Shown: positions 17,431 to 27,772, counted from the stretch's first letter. The stretch: 64,000 nucleotides of DNA from Gammaproteobacteria bacterium (GCA_021324305.1 JAJPJI010000033.1:62001-126000), one strand, 5' to 3'. The notes: a model not told the origin generated them from the sequence alone. Made by a program: numbers and translations.

Positions 17431-19605
17431 TCAGCTTGTGATCTCATCTCCATATAACCCTTTCAGGCGGCGGAGCAACTGGTCAACCGGAGCTTTTTTC
17501 GCAAGCTGCGATGACAGCCCGATTGTCCACTGCCCGGTTTTGAGATTCGCCAATACATAATAAGGTGGAATAACAAAACTCTTTCGTACATACAAAGGCC
17601 TGGATTTCGTCTTGCCTTTCTCAAGAACCAATTTCTTTTCCAGGTGCGCTGGATAACGGGCTAGATACCAGCCTTGCCACATGACTGCCAATTGCTTGTT
17701 TTTTATAACAGATTTTTCAGCAATCGGATTCATCCTGAGCAATCCATTTTGCGGATTGATTTCGTATACACCAATTTCATGCTTAATGACTTTCTGAATA
17801 TAAATATGGTCTGTTTCAATTTCGCTCATACTGTCGCCTGTTTCCAGAAACAGGGCTCGCTGCGAATCCGGCTTCCTGGATGAGCCAGAAAAATACCCAA
17901 ACAAAGACACACCATCAATATTGTTCATGGGCGAAAAGCCCTGAAAATCAAGAATGGTTGGCGCGATATCCAGCAGCGAAGCCGGTTCATTGATTTGCTG
18001 AACCGGCAATTGACCGCCATAGCGTCTGAAAGCCAGCAGCACATGATATTGTTTGAGACCCAGCACATTGGTTCCCTGGCCATAAGAAGTATTAATTGCG
18101 TAATCCTTCTTATCTGTGCTAAATCCCTGAGCACTGCTCAGCTTCAATTTCTGAATCAGTTTAAGTTCCCGAGGATCCCCCTGATAGGTCTTTTCAGAAA
18201 TAATTCTGTCACCAGGCAATCCCAGACCGGTCCCATGATCAGAGAGCAGGACAACCAGACTATTCTCAAGCAGCCCGTTCTCCTTCAGGATTTGCAGCAG
18301 CTCACCCAGCTGCCTGTCCACCCCCTGTACAGCACTGCGATACTGGTCAGCCATGAGAAAATGACTGTTCTGGCCGTCGCGCGCCCATGTAAAAGGCCAA
18401 TGGGAAAGACAGAGATGAACCGCCAGAAATACCGGCTTGTCTTGCCGGTCAGCAAGGCCGGCCTTGACGAGCTGCAAGAATCTGTCTGGTTCATAAGTAA
18501 TTGCTGCTGCCCGGTTACCGTAATTGAAAGGAAACAAAAACCGGCCAAAAGGAAGATTGACCAGCAAGTTGCTTAATGGAAAATCAGACAACCCTCCCAG
18601 CAAAAAGTCGTTGACCCCCATACCAGGCCCAACCACCCGATCGAAACCATAATCCGATGTGATATTGCTGAAGCGTTTTTCATCGGTGGCATATATCGTT
18701 TCATAACCAGCCTCGCGCATGCGTTTAGCTATCGTGTCATTTGTAACAATATTGGCTGGATCGACAAGATTATTGCGGGCAAGGCTATGCTTGGGGTGCT
18801 TGGAAGTCAGTATGCTGACCCAAGCAGGGAACGTACGCGCAAGTGGTGTGTAAGCCTGGTTAAAGACAGTTGAACCTTGCAAAAAGCTGTCTATGTTCGG
18901 CGTGAGAATGGATGGGTTCCCATAATAATGGGTAAAATCCGGCCGGAGTGAATCGAGCCCAATTAAAATAATATTCGGCTTGTCCCCGGACAGTGTCTTT
19001 TTACCTGGGACCACAGATGATAACTTCATATCATAAATGATCGATACCGCCATTACCGCAGCTAATACCAATAAAATGGTTCCGGCCCGCAGGTGACGTC
19101 TGTAGAGAAAATAATTGATATACGCACCGAGGGTGACTATCGCCAGAAACGCGGAAACTGCAATGATGATTGCAATATTATGCTCCATGATAAAGGTGGA
19201 TTTATTCAGCAGTTTTGCGAACAGGGAATCAGGATAATAATACTTATTGAGGACCAGTATTGCCGCACATCCAGCGCCCCAGATCATCAGTCCCAGCCAA
19301 TACGTCACTGTTTTCCTGAACCTGAGCAGCTCGCCAAATGATACGGATATGAACCAGATCCAGAGAACAAATATCGCATATGCCGCTACCTGCAGGATGA
19401 CAAACACAAAAACCGGGATAAGGATGACAGGATGAAGCAGCTGCAAGGCGATTGAAGTATTTACCAGCGAATCAATAAGCTCGCTCACAGCATAATGAAC
19501 CAGAAACAAGGATAGCTGCGCGGCGACAAATAGCACTGTCAAACAGATCAGCATGGCGTGCAGACTGGATTGCTTGCGATTTAAAGATAACTTCAACACT
19601 CTCAT
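17431..19605 (-). CDS. Membrane-anchored sulfatase-superfamily protein
   Basis: 724-residue protein with about five N-terminal membrane helices (first ~190 residues), then an alkaline-phosphatase/sulfatase-fold domain beginning KPNIILIGLDSLRPDFTHYY. The position of the nucleophile reads ARTFPAWVSILTS, a threonine or serine context without the C/S-x-P-x-R sulfatase maturation motif, so it is closer to phosphoethanolamine or glycerol-phosphate transferases and phosphodiesterases. Later metal-site blocks are VVLLSDHGTGLG and DIAPTILDF. ATG 19605 with GGAG upstream is preferred over a TTG at 19671. Substrate unknown; a lipid or surface-glycan head group is plausible. Confidence 0.75.
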   Translation of the reverse strand: MRVLKLSLNRKQSSLHAMLICLTVLFVAAQLSLFLVHYAVSELIDSLVNTSIALQLLHPVILIPVFVFVILQVAAYAIFVLWIWFISVSFGELLRFRKTVTYWLGLMIWGAGCAAILVLNKYYYPDSLFAKLLNKSTFIMEHNIAIIIAVSAFLAIVTLGAYINYFLYRRHLRAGTILLVLAAVMAVSIIYDMKLSSVVPGKKTLSGDKPNIILIGLDSLRPDFTHYYGNPSILTPNIDSFLQGSTVFNQAYTPLARTFPAWVSILTSKHPKHSLARNNLVDPANIVTNDTIAKRMREAGYETIYATDEKRFSNITSDYGFDRVVGPGMGVNDFLLGGLSDFPLSNLLVNLPFGRFLFPFNYGNRAAAITYEPDRFLQLVKAGLADRQDKPVFLAVHLCLSHWPFTWARDGQNSHFLMADQYRSAVQGVDRQLGELLQILKENGLLENSLVVLLSDHGTGLGLPGDRIISEKTYQGDPRELKLIQKLKLSSAQGFSTDKKDYAINTSYGQGTNVLGLKQYHVLLAFRRYGGQLPVQQINEPASLLDIAPTILDFQGFSPMNNIDGVSLFGYFSGSSRKPDSQRALFLETGDSMSEIETDHIYIQKVIKHEIGVYEINPQNGLLRMNPIAEKSVIKNKQLAVMWQGWYLARYPAHLEKKLVLEKGKTKSRPLYVRKSFVIPPYYVLANLKTGQWTIGLSSQLAKKAPVDQLLRRLKGLYGDEITS

Positions 19606-19752
19606 TTTCTCCACATTTTCTATATTATTGAGCGGTGCAACACCATACCTTGTACAAGGATTAACATTCAAGACCGAAATAAGCAGCCATACTCAAACTG
19701 ACAAGAATAAATGCAGCCTGACAGGAAGGTATTAGTATTGGTAGTGTCAGCA

Positions 19753-19761
19753 TGCTATGAT
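19753..19761 (+). promoter_or_regulatory. Extended -10 promoter of metK
   Basis: TGC followed by TATGAT (19756-19761) forms an extended -10; no good -35 is seen at 17-18 bases. The predicted transcript start near 19768 leaves about 30 bases before the metK ATG at 19799 and excludes the upstream ATG at 19757. Confidence 0.4.
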
Positions 19762-19798
19762 TGACCCCATTTTATACTATTGGCAAGGCATGGAAACT

Positions 19799-20959
19799 AT
19801 GCAAAAAGATGAGTTCCTCTTTACATCAGAATCTGTCTCGGAAGGACATCCGGATAAAATCGCGGATCAAATCTCGGATGCCATACTCGATGCCATTATC
19901 GAACAGGACAAAAACGCCCGGGTTGCTTGCGAAACTCTGGTAAAAACCGGAATGGTATTTATCGGCGGCGAAGTCACAACCAACGCATGGGTGGACATTG
20001 AGCATATTGCCCGCGACGTTATTAGCAGCATCGGCTACAATAGCTCCGAAGTTGGCTTCGATGCCAACTCCTGCGCCATCATCACCGCACTTGGCAAGCA
20101 ATCCGCTGATATCGCTATTGGCGTCGACAAGCAAGCCAAGGAAGAACAGGGCGCAGGCGATCAAGGCTTGATGTTTGGATATGCAAGCAATGAAACCGAT
20201 GTATACATGCCGGCACCTATTACTTATGCCCACAGGCTGATGCGCCGCCAGGCGCAATTACGCAAGGAAGATGTATTACCCTGGCTACGCCCAGATGCCA
20301 AGTCACAAATCACCTTCCGCTACGTCAATGGACGTCCGGAAAGCATTACCAATGTGGTTCTTTCAACCCAGCACCATCCGGATATCTCGCATGCCAGCCT
20401 GGTTGAAGCCGTGATTGAAGAAATCATCAAGCCCATCCTCCCTGAAGAATGGCTGAAAAGCACAAAATATTTTGTCAATCCAACCGGCAGATTCGTCATT
20501 GGCGGACCGCAGGGTGATTGCGGCCTGACTGGCAGGAAAATCATGGTTGATTCATATGGCGCAATGGCGCGTCATGGCGGCGGATGCTTCTCCGGAAAAG
20601 ACCCATCCAAGGTAGACCGCTCGGCAGCTTATGCTGCCCGTTACGTGGCTAAAAATATTGTCGCGGCTGGACTTGCAGATCGCTGCGAAATACAGATTTC
20701 TTACGCAATCGGCGTAGCGGAACCCACAGCTATCCGCATTGAAACGTTTGGAACCGGAAAAATTCCAGACAAGGAAATCATCAAGCTGGTTAACAAGCAT
20801 TTCGATTTGCGTCCTTACGGGATTATCAAAATGCTTGACCTCTTAAGACCAATCTACAGGCAAACAGCATGTTATGGCCACTTCGGCCGGGAAGACATCG
20901 ATGTTTCCTGGGAAAAGACAGACAAGGCCGCCGCATTACACAGTGCAGCCGGGTTATAA
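19799..20959 (+). CDS. metK: S-adenosylmethionine synthetase
   Basis: 386-residue enzyme making SAM from methionine and ATP. Signatures: [32 protein letters not shown], and the P-loop-like [19 protein letters not shown]; all are intact, although GGG-C-FSGKD has Cys where Ala is usual. The frame is open to ATG 19757 and has ATG 19790, but ATG 19799 gives the family start [16 protein letters not shown] and fits the upstream extended -10. Followed after 20 bases by ahcY, giving a methyl-cycle operon. Confidence 0.95.
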   Translation: MQKDEFLFTSESVSEGHPDKIADQISDAILDAIIEQDKNARVACETLVKTGMVFIGGEVTTNAWVDIEHIARDVISSIGYNSSEVGFDANSCAIITALGKQSADIAIGVDKQAKEEQGAGDQGLMFGYASNETDVYMPAPITYAHRLMRRQAQLRKEDVLPWLRPDAKSQITFRYVNGRPESITNVVLSTQHHPDISHASLVEAVIEEIIKPILPEEWLKSTKYFVNPTGRFVIGGPQGDCGLTGRKIMVDSYGAMARHGGGCFSGKDPSKVDRSAAYAARYVAKNIVAAGLADRCEIQISYAIGVAEPTAIRIETFGTGKIPDKEIIKLVNKHFDLRPYGIIKMLDLLRPIYRQTACYGHFGREDIDVSWEKTDKAAALHSAAGL

Positions 20960-20979
20960 CAAACAAAAGGAATCCAAAT

Positions 20980-22293
20980 ATGCAGGTAACAGCCATGAAA
21001 TCCAAATCCACAGATTACAAAGTCGCAGACCTTGCGCTCGCCGAATGGGGCAGAAAGGAAATCCGCATCGCAGAAACAGAAATGCCCGGACTGATGGCGA
21101 TTCGCCATATGTACAAAGGCAAACATCCGCTGAAGGGAGCTCGTATCGCAGGCTGCCTGCATATGACGGTCCAGACCGCTGTTCTCATCGAGACGTTGAT
21201 CGAATTGGGCGCTGAAGTCCGATGGTCATCATGCAATATTTTTTCAACACAAGATCACGCTGCGGCAGCAATTGCGGCAGCAGGCATTCCCGTTTTCGCC
21301 TGGAAAGGAGAAACCGAAGAAGAATACTGGTGGTGCGTCAGACAAACCATAGAAGGGCCGGACAATTGGCATCCCAATCTGATATTGGATGACGGCGGCG
21401 ATCTGACACTGATCATGCATAATGAATATCCAGAGCTATTGAAACAGATTAAGGGAATATCTGAAGAAACAACCACTGGTGTGCATAGACTCTATGAAAT
21501 GCACAAGACTGGTGAATTGAAGGTTCCCGCCATCAATGTCAATGATTCTGTCACCAAATCCAAATTCGACAACCTGTACGGATGTCGTGAATCACTTATC
21601 GATGGCATCAAACGGGCAACTGATGTCATGATTGCCGGCAAAATTGCTGTCGTCTGTGGTTATGGTGAGGTAGGAAAAGGCTGCGCACAGGCACTGCGTT
21701 CTTTTGGTGCCACCGTTCTCATTACGGAAATTGATCCAATCTGCGCATTGCAGGCAGCAATGGAAGGATTTCGGGTTGTCACCATGGAAGATGCCGCACC
21801 CATAGGCAACATTTTCGTGACAACAACCGGAAATGTCCGGGTTATTACCCATGAACATATGCTGAAAATGCAGAACGAAACCATTGTTTGCAATATCGGA
21901 CACTTTGATTCAGAAATTGATATCGCCTCATTGCGTCAATATAAATGGGAAAATATCAAACCCCAGGTTGACCATGTGATCATGCCTGGCGGCAACCGGC
22001 TCATCGTGCTTGCCGAAGGACGTCTTGTCAATCTGGGCTGCGCGACGGGACATCCAAGCTTCGTTATGTCAACCTCATTCACCAACCAGGTGTTAGCCCA
22101 GATTGAGCTCTGGCAGCATAATGAAAAATATCCGATTGGTGTTTACGTACTGCCGAAAAAGCTGGATGAAATGGTGGCACGTTTGCATCTGCAAAAATTG
22201 GGCGCCAAACTGACTGTGCTCAACGAAGAACAGGCAAAATATCTCAGCATATCAATTGATGGCCCATACAAGCCGGATCATTATCGTTATTAA
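20980..22293 (+). CDS. ahcY: S-adenosylhomocysteinase
   Basis: 437-residue NAD-dependent hydrolase that removes S-adenosylhomocysteine, the inhibitory by-product of SAM-dependent methylation. Blocks seen: [56 protein letters not shown], the NAD site [17 protein letters not shown], and the C-terminal [10 protein letters not shown]. The start ATG at 20980 is preceded by AAAAGGA; the longer open frame into metK is not needed. Coupled in one transcript with metK. A BtuB gene for vitamin B12 uptake follows 880 bases on, consistent with a B12-dependent methionine cycle. Confidence 0.96.
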   Translation: MQVTAMKSKSTDYKVADLALAEWGRKEIRIAETEMPGLMAIRHMYKGKHPLKGARIAGCLHMTVQTAVLIETLIELGAEVRWSSCNIFSTQDHAAAAIAAAGIPVFAWKGETEEEYWWCVRQTIEGPDNWHPNLILDDGGDLTLIMHNEYPELLKQIKGISEETTTGVHRLYEMHKTGELKVPAINVNDSVTKSKFDNLYGCRESLIDGIKRATDVMIAGKIAVVCGYGEVGKGCAQALRSFGATVLITEIDPICALQAAMEGFRVVTMEDAAPIGNIFVTTTGNVRVITHEHMLKMQNETIVCNIGHFDSEIDIASLRQYKWENIKPQVDHVIMPGGNRLIVLAEGRLVNLGCATGHPSFVMSTSFTNQVLAQIELWQHNEKYPIGVYVLPKKLDEMVARLHLQKLGAKLTVLNEEQAKYLSISIDGPYKPDHYRY

Positions 22294-22316
22294 TTGAATC
22301 CTGTTTTACCCTCCGT

Positions 22317-22345
22317 CCCGCGCCCAAGGCGCGGGCACCCGGGTG
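22317..22345. terminator. GC-rich hairpin after ahcY
   Basis: CCCGCGCC (22317-22324) pairs with GGCGCGGG (22328-22335); the palindrome CACCCGGGTG follows directly (22336-22345). Placed 24 bases after the ahcY stop, so probably the end of the metK-ahcY transcript, but there is no T-tract. Confidence 0.4.
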
Positions 22346-22462
22346 TCCTTGGTCAAAGCGGCCGCCATATCATAATGCTGCCAGGATACCTTCCAAATAA
22401 TCTGCCAACCATCTACACTTGAAGAAACAAACACATTCCTACGGCAAGGAGGGAACTTTGAT

Positions 22463-22909
22463 ATGTTCAGGAAAACCATCATAACCGTCAGTGTCGCATT
22501 GCTGTCTCAAATCTGCCTGGCCGAGACATGCCCAAGCGTGCAGGACATCAAAAGCAACTCTTTGCATGGATGGAAAGCGTTTGACAGTGATGATGGCATG
22601 CCATTATCAGCAGCACGAGAAAAACAATTCAAAAATACTATCGAACAATTTGCATTGGCTGAATGGAAAGACACAAAAGACAAAAGCGGCTCTATTCATT
22701 GCTATTATCGTGACAGTACCGGGTCTAACCTGGAAGCTTATTTCGCCAAGGATAATTTCATCCCGAAACGACTCGCCAACAGTTTCTGGTACGAAGTCAG
22801 CGGCTTCATGCATTGTGCAGCAGGCATGGATAAATGTGAATTTGAAACCCAGACGCTAAGCAATAAAAATCAGTTTACGAAAAAGCGGATTGAAAAAACC
22901 ATCAGCTAA
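22463..22909 (+). CDS. Putative secreted/periplasmic protein, hypothetical
   Basis: 148-residue protein with an N-terminal signal peptide (MFRKTIITVSVALLSQICLA, cleavage likely before ETCPSV) and four cysteines in the mature part (about residues 23, 84, 118 and 125), which could form disulphides. The body contains SLHGWKAFDSDDG, IHCYYRDSTGSNLEAYF and FMHCAAGMDKCEF. I recognise no family. GGAGGG stands ten bases before the ATG. It lies alone between ahcY and the cobalamin riboswitch. Small disulphide-rich secreted proteins of unknown role are common in Legionellales. Confidence 0.75.
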   Translation: MFRKTIITVSVALLSQICLAETCPSVQDIKSNSLHGWKAFDSDDGMPLSAAREKQFKNTIEQFALAEWKDTKDKSGSIHCYYRDSTGSNLEAYFAKDNFIPKRLANSFWYEVSGFMHCAAGMDKCEFETQTLSNKNQFTKKRIEKTIS

Positions 22910-22955
22910 GCACTTGTAAATTCTACGCTTACTCTGTAGATTTCACATCGCGAAG

Positions 22956-23138
22956 TAACAGGTGTACGGGAAGTTGGTGCGCGACGCATTTTTATAATGA
23001 CTCACAAGGCCAACGCTGCCCCCGCAACGGTAATCATCTTTTGAAACAGATATCGCCACTGTGCATAGCATGGGAAGGCGCTGGTATCGGTGACAAAACC
23101 AATGTCGCCAGGATGTAAGCCCGGAGACCGGCCTGCTA
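22956..23138 (+). promoter_or_regulatory. Adenosylcobalamin riboswitch
   Basis: The core elements of the cobalamin riboswitch are present in order: AGTAACAGGTG then ACGGGAAGTTGGTG at the 5' end, GCTGCCCCCGCAACGGTAA at about 23017-23035, GCCACTG near 23055, TGGGAAGGCGC at about 23081, and the B12 box GATGTAAGCCCGGAGACCGG at about 23112-23131. It ends 30-40 bases before the start of the TonB-dependent receptor gene. The known mechanism is repression of the downstream gene when adenosylcobalamin binds. Confidence 0.95.
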
Positions 23139-23170
23139 CAACTTTTTACTCACTGTAGCGGAGGGCTCAC

Positions 23171-25087
23171 ATGAGAATGCGCTTTCTATTGTTATTTGTT
23201 CCACTCTCATTAACTGCGAACATTTCTCAGGCTGCCGACCTGAGCAAATCCATACCATCTGTCATTGTAACCGCAGAAAAAAAAGATTCCTCGTCATTCA
23301 CTGCGCATCCCGGTTTCATTATTACCCGTGAGCAAATTGCCGCGACCGGTGTCACCACACTGGCTCACGCATTACAAGACCTGGGAGGCGTTCAACTCCA
23401 GGACATCAGCGGTACCGGGAGCCAGGTTTTATTAAGCATGCGAGGTTTCGGAGCAAATGCCAGCAGCAACACCTTAATGCTGGTCAATGGCATCCCTCTC
23501 ACCAATCCTGATATGGCGCCGCCAGATCTTAATTCCATCCCCTTAGCAGAAATTGAATATATTGAAATCATATCCGGCAGCGAGAGTGTTTTATATGGCG
23601 ACCAGGCAGTCGGCGGCATCATTAATATCATCACGCACAAGGATTCTGACAATCCCATCGGATTGTCTTGCAGCACAGGAAGCTATCACCAGCATAATTG
23701 TATGGCATCCGTGTATCACCGCTTTGATCTTATGGATTTCAATCTCAATCTGGCAAACAATCATACTGACAATTATCGTGATCACAATAATTACGATCAA
23801 AGCCTATTATCCGGCGGAATCAGTCACACCTACCAGACAGGCAGGATCAACTTTGATTACACGATTGCCAGCGAAAAAATGCTTTATCCAGGCGCGCTCA
23901 CAAAAAGCCAGGTCGAAGCGAACCGCAGACAGGCAGCAAACACAACGGATTTTTTCCGGGACACAAACGGCCTTTTTCACCTGCAATCGCAACAGAACAT
24001 TTACACACAGTGGCGGCTGACTACAGACTTGTCGCTGCGCACCATGCATGGCGATGGCGTGCTTTTTTCGTCATTCAAACAGTCACGTTCTTCCGGTTTC
24101 CTGAAACCACAATTAGATGGAATGATTGGAAAAATCCGCTTGAAAAGCGGCATGGATTTCCAAACTGATCAATACAGGTTAAGCAGCCTGCTGGGAACAA
24201 CAAAAGACACCCTGGAAAAATACGGAATATATTTCCTCGCGAGCATGCCAGTCAATGATCGGCTTGCGTTTGAAATTGGAGCACGCGGCGCTCAGCAGGA
24301 CAGCACACTCACATCGCTCACCGCCAGTCACTTCGTCAGCCGCGCAGCCGCTTCAACGATTGGCACAACTTATCTGCCCGGGCCTGACGTCAAGCTGTAT
24401 TTGCGTAGGGCCGAGAGCTTCCGCTTTCCGAAAGCGGATGAAAACTCCTCAACACCTCCGGGCATCAACAGCTTGCGAACACAACGCGGCGCGGCTTATG
24501 AAGCCGGCGCCGAAATAATCCGTGAAGCATATTCAGGCAAACTCCAGATTTACCAATTAAACCTTGAAGATGAAATCACATTTGATCCCACCCAGACACC
24601 ATCACATCCATTTGGGACAAACAGGAATCTCGATCCCACTGTGCGGCGCGGCCTGATCATTTCTGGAAAAAAAACTATCACCAGAGACATCACTGTCAAT
24701 GGACAATACAATCATGTTAATGCCAGATTTCAGAGCGGTGCAAACAGCGGCAATCGCATTCCGCTCGTTTCTGAAAACATCATGCGCGCCGGCATCAGTT
24801 ATAAATTGGCCCAGCATTGGAATTTCTATTCCGAGGCCATCTTCACAGGCAATCAATACCCTGACAGCGATGATGCAAATGTGGCTGGTAAAATTGGCGG
24901 TTATACGGTTTATAATTTGAATCTGCGCTTTGTTTACGCGCAATTTTCCGCTTCTCTGCATTTCAATAATATCTTTAATAAATACTATTATCTCTATACT
25001 GTCTATCAACCGGCAATCCAGAGTGAATTTTTCTATCCGGCACCGGGAAGAAATATTACGTTGACCATGAATTATGCATTCGCCTAG
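23171..25087 (+). CDS. btuB: TonB-dependent outer-membrane receptor, BtuB-like (cobalamin uptake)
   Basis: 638-residue outer-membrane receptor. Signal peptide (residues 1-21, ...NISQA), a TonB box within SVIVTAEKK, a plug domain with FIITREQIAATGVTTLAHAL, VLLSMRGFGANASSNTLMLV and SVLYGDQAVGGIINIIT, then a long beta-barrel ending in aromatic-rich strands (NITLTMNYAFA). The control by an adenosylcobalamin riboswitch directly upstream identifies cobalamin as the likely ligand. No btuF, btuC or btuD transporter gene is adjacent, so the inner-membrane system must be encoded elsewhere. Confidence 0.9.
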   Translation: MRMRFLLLFVPLSLTANISQAADLSKSIPSVIVTAEKKDSSSFTAHPGFIITREQIAATGVTTLAHALQDLGGVQLQDISGTGSQVLLSMRGFGANASSNTLMLVNGIPLTNPDMAPPDLNSIPLAEIEYIEIISGSESVLYGDQAVGGIINIITHKDSDNPIGLSCSTGSYHQHNCMASVYHRFDLMDFNLNLANNHTDNYRDHNNYDQSLLSGGISHTYQTGRINFDYTIASEKMLYPGALTKSQVEANRRQAANTTDFFRDTNGLFHLQSQQNIYTQWRLTTDLSLRTMHGDGVLFSSFKQSRSSGFLKPQLDGMIGKIRLKSGMDFQTDQYRLSSLLGTTKDTLEKYGIYFLASMPVNDRLAFEIGARGAQQDSTLTSLTASHFVSRAAASTIGTTYLPGPDVKLYLRRAESFRFPKADENSSTPPGINSLRTQRGAAYEAGAEIIREAYSGKLQIYQLNLEDEITFDPTQTPSHPFGTNRNLDPTVRRGLIISGKKTITRDITVNGQYNHVNARFQSGANSGNRIPLVSENIMRAGISYKLAQHWNFYSEAIFTGNQYPDSDDANVAGKIGGYTVYNLNLRFVYAQFSASLHFNNIFNKYYYLYTVYQPAIQSEFFYPAPGRNITLTMNYAFA

Positions 25088-25328
25088 CTATCAAAAAGCT
25101 CATTGCACCAGTACATTCTGATGATGAATGAACGCTTGAATTACATGCTTAATCTTTACTGGATATGGAATGCAATTCTTGACCTCATGAATCAGATACA
25201 CTAGCATCGGTTGATGAAATGCACCCGGTTTTTGCCTGTGATTTTTATTCTTGATTCCCCGTTTATCCAGAGACTATAGTAGAAACAGTTTTTACTGGAT
25301 AATATATAAACCACAAGGAATGACTGAT

Positions 25329-27221
25329 ATGGCTCCGGATAACAAGGATTCATTTTTCTTTGAACATGGCAGATATATCTCTATTCAACATATAAAAAAG
25401 AATGCCGCCATTCCTTTCAAGGACAATCCGCAGTTTCCCATCATCGTTGACATATTAAGCCGCAAGGATACACATCACGCCATTTTATGCATCGATTTTC
25501 CTGCGAACCTGCATACCTACTTCATCGAGGCCATGTTGCAACATCTGGCACAGGAAACCACCCCATATCATTTACGTGGAGTAGATCTGATATATCTGGA
25601 TATCGCCAATCTGACCATTGCCAAAACCAGGCAGAAAAATATCGAACGGGATTTTCTTAATTTGCAGGAAACACTGGATACCGCGGATAAGTATATTCTC
25701 TTTATGCTGCCTGATATCAATATCTTATTTGCGGACATCAAACACGAAGATGATGCTTTTTTACAAAGACAGCTAAAACCCCTGCTCTCGCATCCGAAAT
25801 GCCGCTTTCTCGTCTTTATGGATGATAAATCACGCGCACAAGAAAGCCAGCGTTACCCTCAATTTGCATTTGTGCATGTTCCCGGCCCAACTGAAGCGGA
25901 TGTCATGACAATTCTCAAGCTGCAACGCACCGAACTTGAAAACTTCCATCATATTCTGATTCCCGAGGAATTACTGGGGTACGCCTATTCACTCGCAGAG
26001 CGCTATATCAGCACCGATAACACACTGGAAAACGCGCTGCTATTACTAGACAGCAGCTCAGCCAGAGCGTCCGTCATAGATCATGCTGACAATAGCCACC
26101 AGTTCAAGCCCGTTTTAACTATCAACACATTAACCAATGTATTATCTGGATGGACACATATACCTGCCGCCAACCTGCAGCTGCATAAATTCAAATTCAG
26201 TGAATTCCTTCAGGGAATGCAACAGAAAATTTTCGGGCAGGATGCAGCCCTGACAATTCTTGGTCATGAACTGCAGCAATCTCAGGCTCATGTGCAACAG
26301 AAAACAGGACCATTTTGCAGCCTGCTGTTTGCTGGCCCCATGCATTCAGGCAAAGCCTCGACAGCGGCTGCCCTTGCTGATCAGTTATTCAAACAGCCTA
26401 ATGTACTTTATTTTGCCCAACAGATAATGCCTAGTCTCCACTCCATCATTGATGTCAAGGTTCAAGGACATGCTGATAAAAACTGCATTCCATTGAGAAA
26501 CCTGATTCGGCAAAAGCCATACGCCATTATTGTTTTTGAAAATATTGATCAGTCACCATCCACTGTTTTAGATGGCTTGCAGGAAATTCTGGCTACTGGC
26601 TACCTCACTGATGACAATGGCAGACAATATAACTTCCGGCAGACAATAATCATTTTAAGCACAACCATTGGCTCTCACCGTCTCGCTGAAATTTCAAAAA
26701 CATTCGATCCAGAAGATGAAACGCATAGCGTGGATTTATTGCAACTGGTGATGAACGAACAAAAATACGAAACCTTTACTGCACATCATTATACGCCTCA
26801 GGAAATTTCCGAAGAGGTGATGACCGAGCTATCATCATTTCTGCCAACAACACTATGTCAATCCGTACATATCATCCCGTTTCTCCCGTTAAACAAACAT
26901 TCAATTGAAAAAATTATTCGCCTCAAGCTCAAACATCTGGGAAAAACACTGGATTTACGCCACGGTATTGAACTTGGATATGCTCCTGAAGTAATACGCT
27001 ATCTGGCCGGCGAGATTATCAAAAATGAAGAGATAGACAATAAATCAGTCGACATAGACAAGGCATTAAAGCAACTTTATTTTGCTGTTGAACAAGCCAT
27101 TTTAAGCCAGATCGATAATAAAAATCGGCCGAATCAATTGTTTTTGCAATTGAATGAAACGGGTCAAATTCTCAGATGCGATTGGTTAACGATGGCCACC
27201 GCCAGACACCATGCGTCTTAA
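25329..27221 (+). CDS. Clp/Hsp100-like AAA+ protein with degenerate first ATPase module
   Basis: 630-residue protein related to ClpA/ClpB. The junction to the second AAA module is recognisable: TLTNVLSGWTHIPAANL, then LQGMQQKIFGQDAALTILGH. The second module has Walker A GPMHSGKAS (about 336-344; Ala-Ser replaces the usual Thr) and Walker B IIVFENID (Asp replaced by Phe before Glu-Asn). The first ~270 residues align in order with a first AAA module but show no Walker A and no pore loop. ATG 25329 is nine bases after AAGGA; the frame is open further upstream. Its 3' end overlaps the convergent cytochrome b561 gene by 36 bases. Role unknown, perhaps a dedicated unfoldase with a lost ATPase ring. 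Confidence 0.7.
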   Translation: MAPDNKDSFFFEHGRYISIQHIKKNAAIPFKDNPQFPIIVDILSRKDTHHAILCIDFPANLHTYFIEAMLQHLAQETTPYHLRGVDLIYLDIANLTIAKTRQKNIERDFLNLQETLDTADKYILFMLPDINILFADIKHEDDAFLQRQLKPLLSHPKCRFLVFMDDKSRAQESQRYPQFAFVHVPGPTEADVMTILKLQRTELENFHHILIPEELLGYAYSLAERYISTDNTLENALLLLDSSSARASVIDHADNSHQFKPVLTINTLTNVLSGWTHIPAANLQLHKFKFSEFLQGMQQKIFGQDAALTILGHELQQSQAHVQQKTGPFCSLLFAGPMHSGKASTAAALADQLFKQPNVLYFAQQIMPSLHSIIDVKVQGHADKNCIPLRNLIRQKPYAIIVFENIDQSPSTVLDGLQEILATGYLTDDNGRQYNFRQTIIILSTTIGSHRLAEISKTFDPEDETHSVDLLQLVMNEQKYETFTAHHYTPQEISEEVMTELSSFLPTTLCQSVHIIPFLPLNKHSIEKIIRLKLKHLGKTLDLRHGIELGYAPEVIRYLAGEIIKNEEIDNKSVDIDKALKQLYFAVEQAILSQIDNKNRPNQLFLQLNETGQILRCDWLTMATARHHAS

Positions 27222-27740
27222 AATATCATCGCGCTTGATAAAGTGATGATAAAACGCTGCCAGGATATGAAAACTGATAAGCACGATCAATATGACGGCT
27301 AATGGAACATGCACGTCATCGAATGCAAAATCGGCAAGCGCCTTGCTATGCGAAATCGGTAGTTCGATATCGAAATTTCCCAAATGCGGCGGTTTGCCTG
27401 CAGCAACCGAGCCTACCAACCCTGAAAGTGGCATGATAATCAATCCCAGGTACAATGATACTTGTACGATCAATTCTACGGCTTTTTGCCATGCGGGTGT
27501 TTGAAAAGGTAACGCCGGTCTGACGTTGTATAATGTCCAGAGCACTCGTAACAGCATCAATAAGAGTATCAACACGCCAATCAATTTATGAATATTGACA
27601 ACCTGCGCGCGCAAGACCTTATCTGAGACATCATCCATGAAATAACCCAAAGGGATGATGATCAACACCAATAAAAAAATTATCCAGTGTAATAACCTGG
27701 CTATACTTCCATACGATGTCTCAGTATTCTTGATCGCCAT
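27186..27740 (-). CDS. Cytochrome b561 family protein
   Basis: 184-residue di-haem membrane protein of the bacterial YodB/CybB type with four helices. Haem-ligand histidines appear in RLLHWIIFLLVL, VNIHKLIGVLI, DDVHVPLAVILIV and SFHILAAFYHHFIKRDD. These proteins pass electrons from quinol, for example to superoxide or methionine-sulfoxide reductase partners. ATG 27740 begins MAIKNTETSYGSIARLLHW as in the family; the frame extends further upstream but without support. The gene is convergent with the Clp-like gene and its 3' end overlaps that gene by 36 bases. Confidence 0.88.
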   Translation of the reverse strand: MAIKNTETSYGSIARLLHWIIFLLVLIIIPLGYFMDDVSDKVLRAQVVNIHKLIGVLILLLMLLRVLWTLYNVRPALPFQTPAWQKAVELIVQVSLYLGLIIMPLSGLVGSVAAGKPPHLGNFDIELPISHSKALADFAFDDVHVPLAVILIVLISFHILAAFYHHFIKRDDILRRMVSGGGHR

Positions 27741-27772
27741 CTTAACTAAATCCTTGTCTTCACGAATATAGT

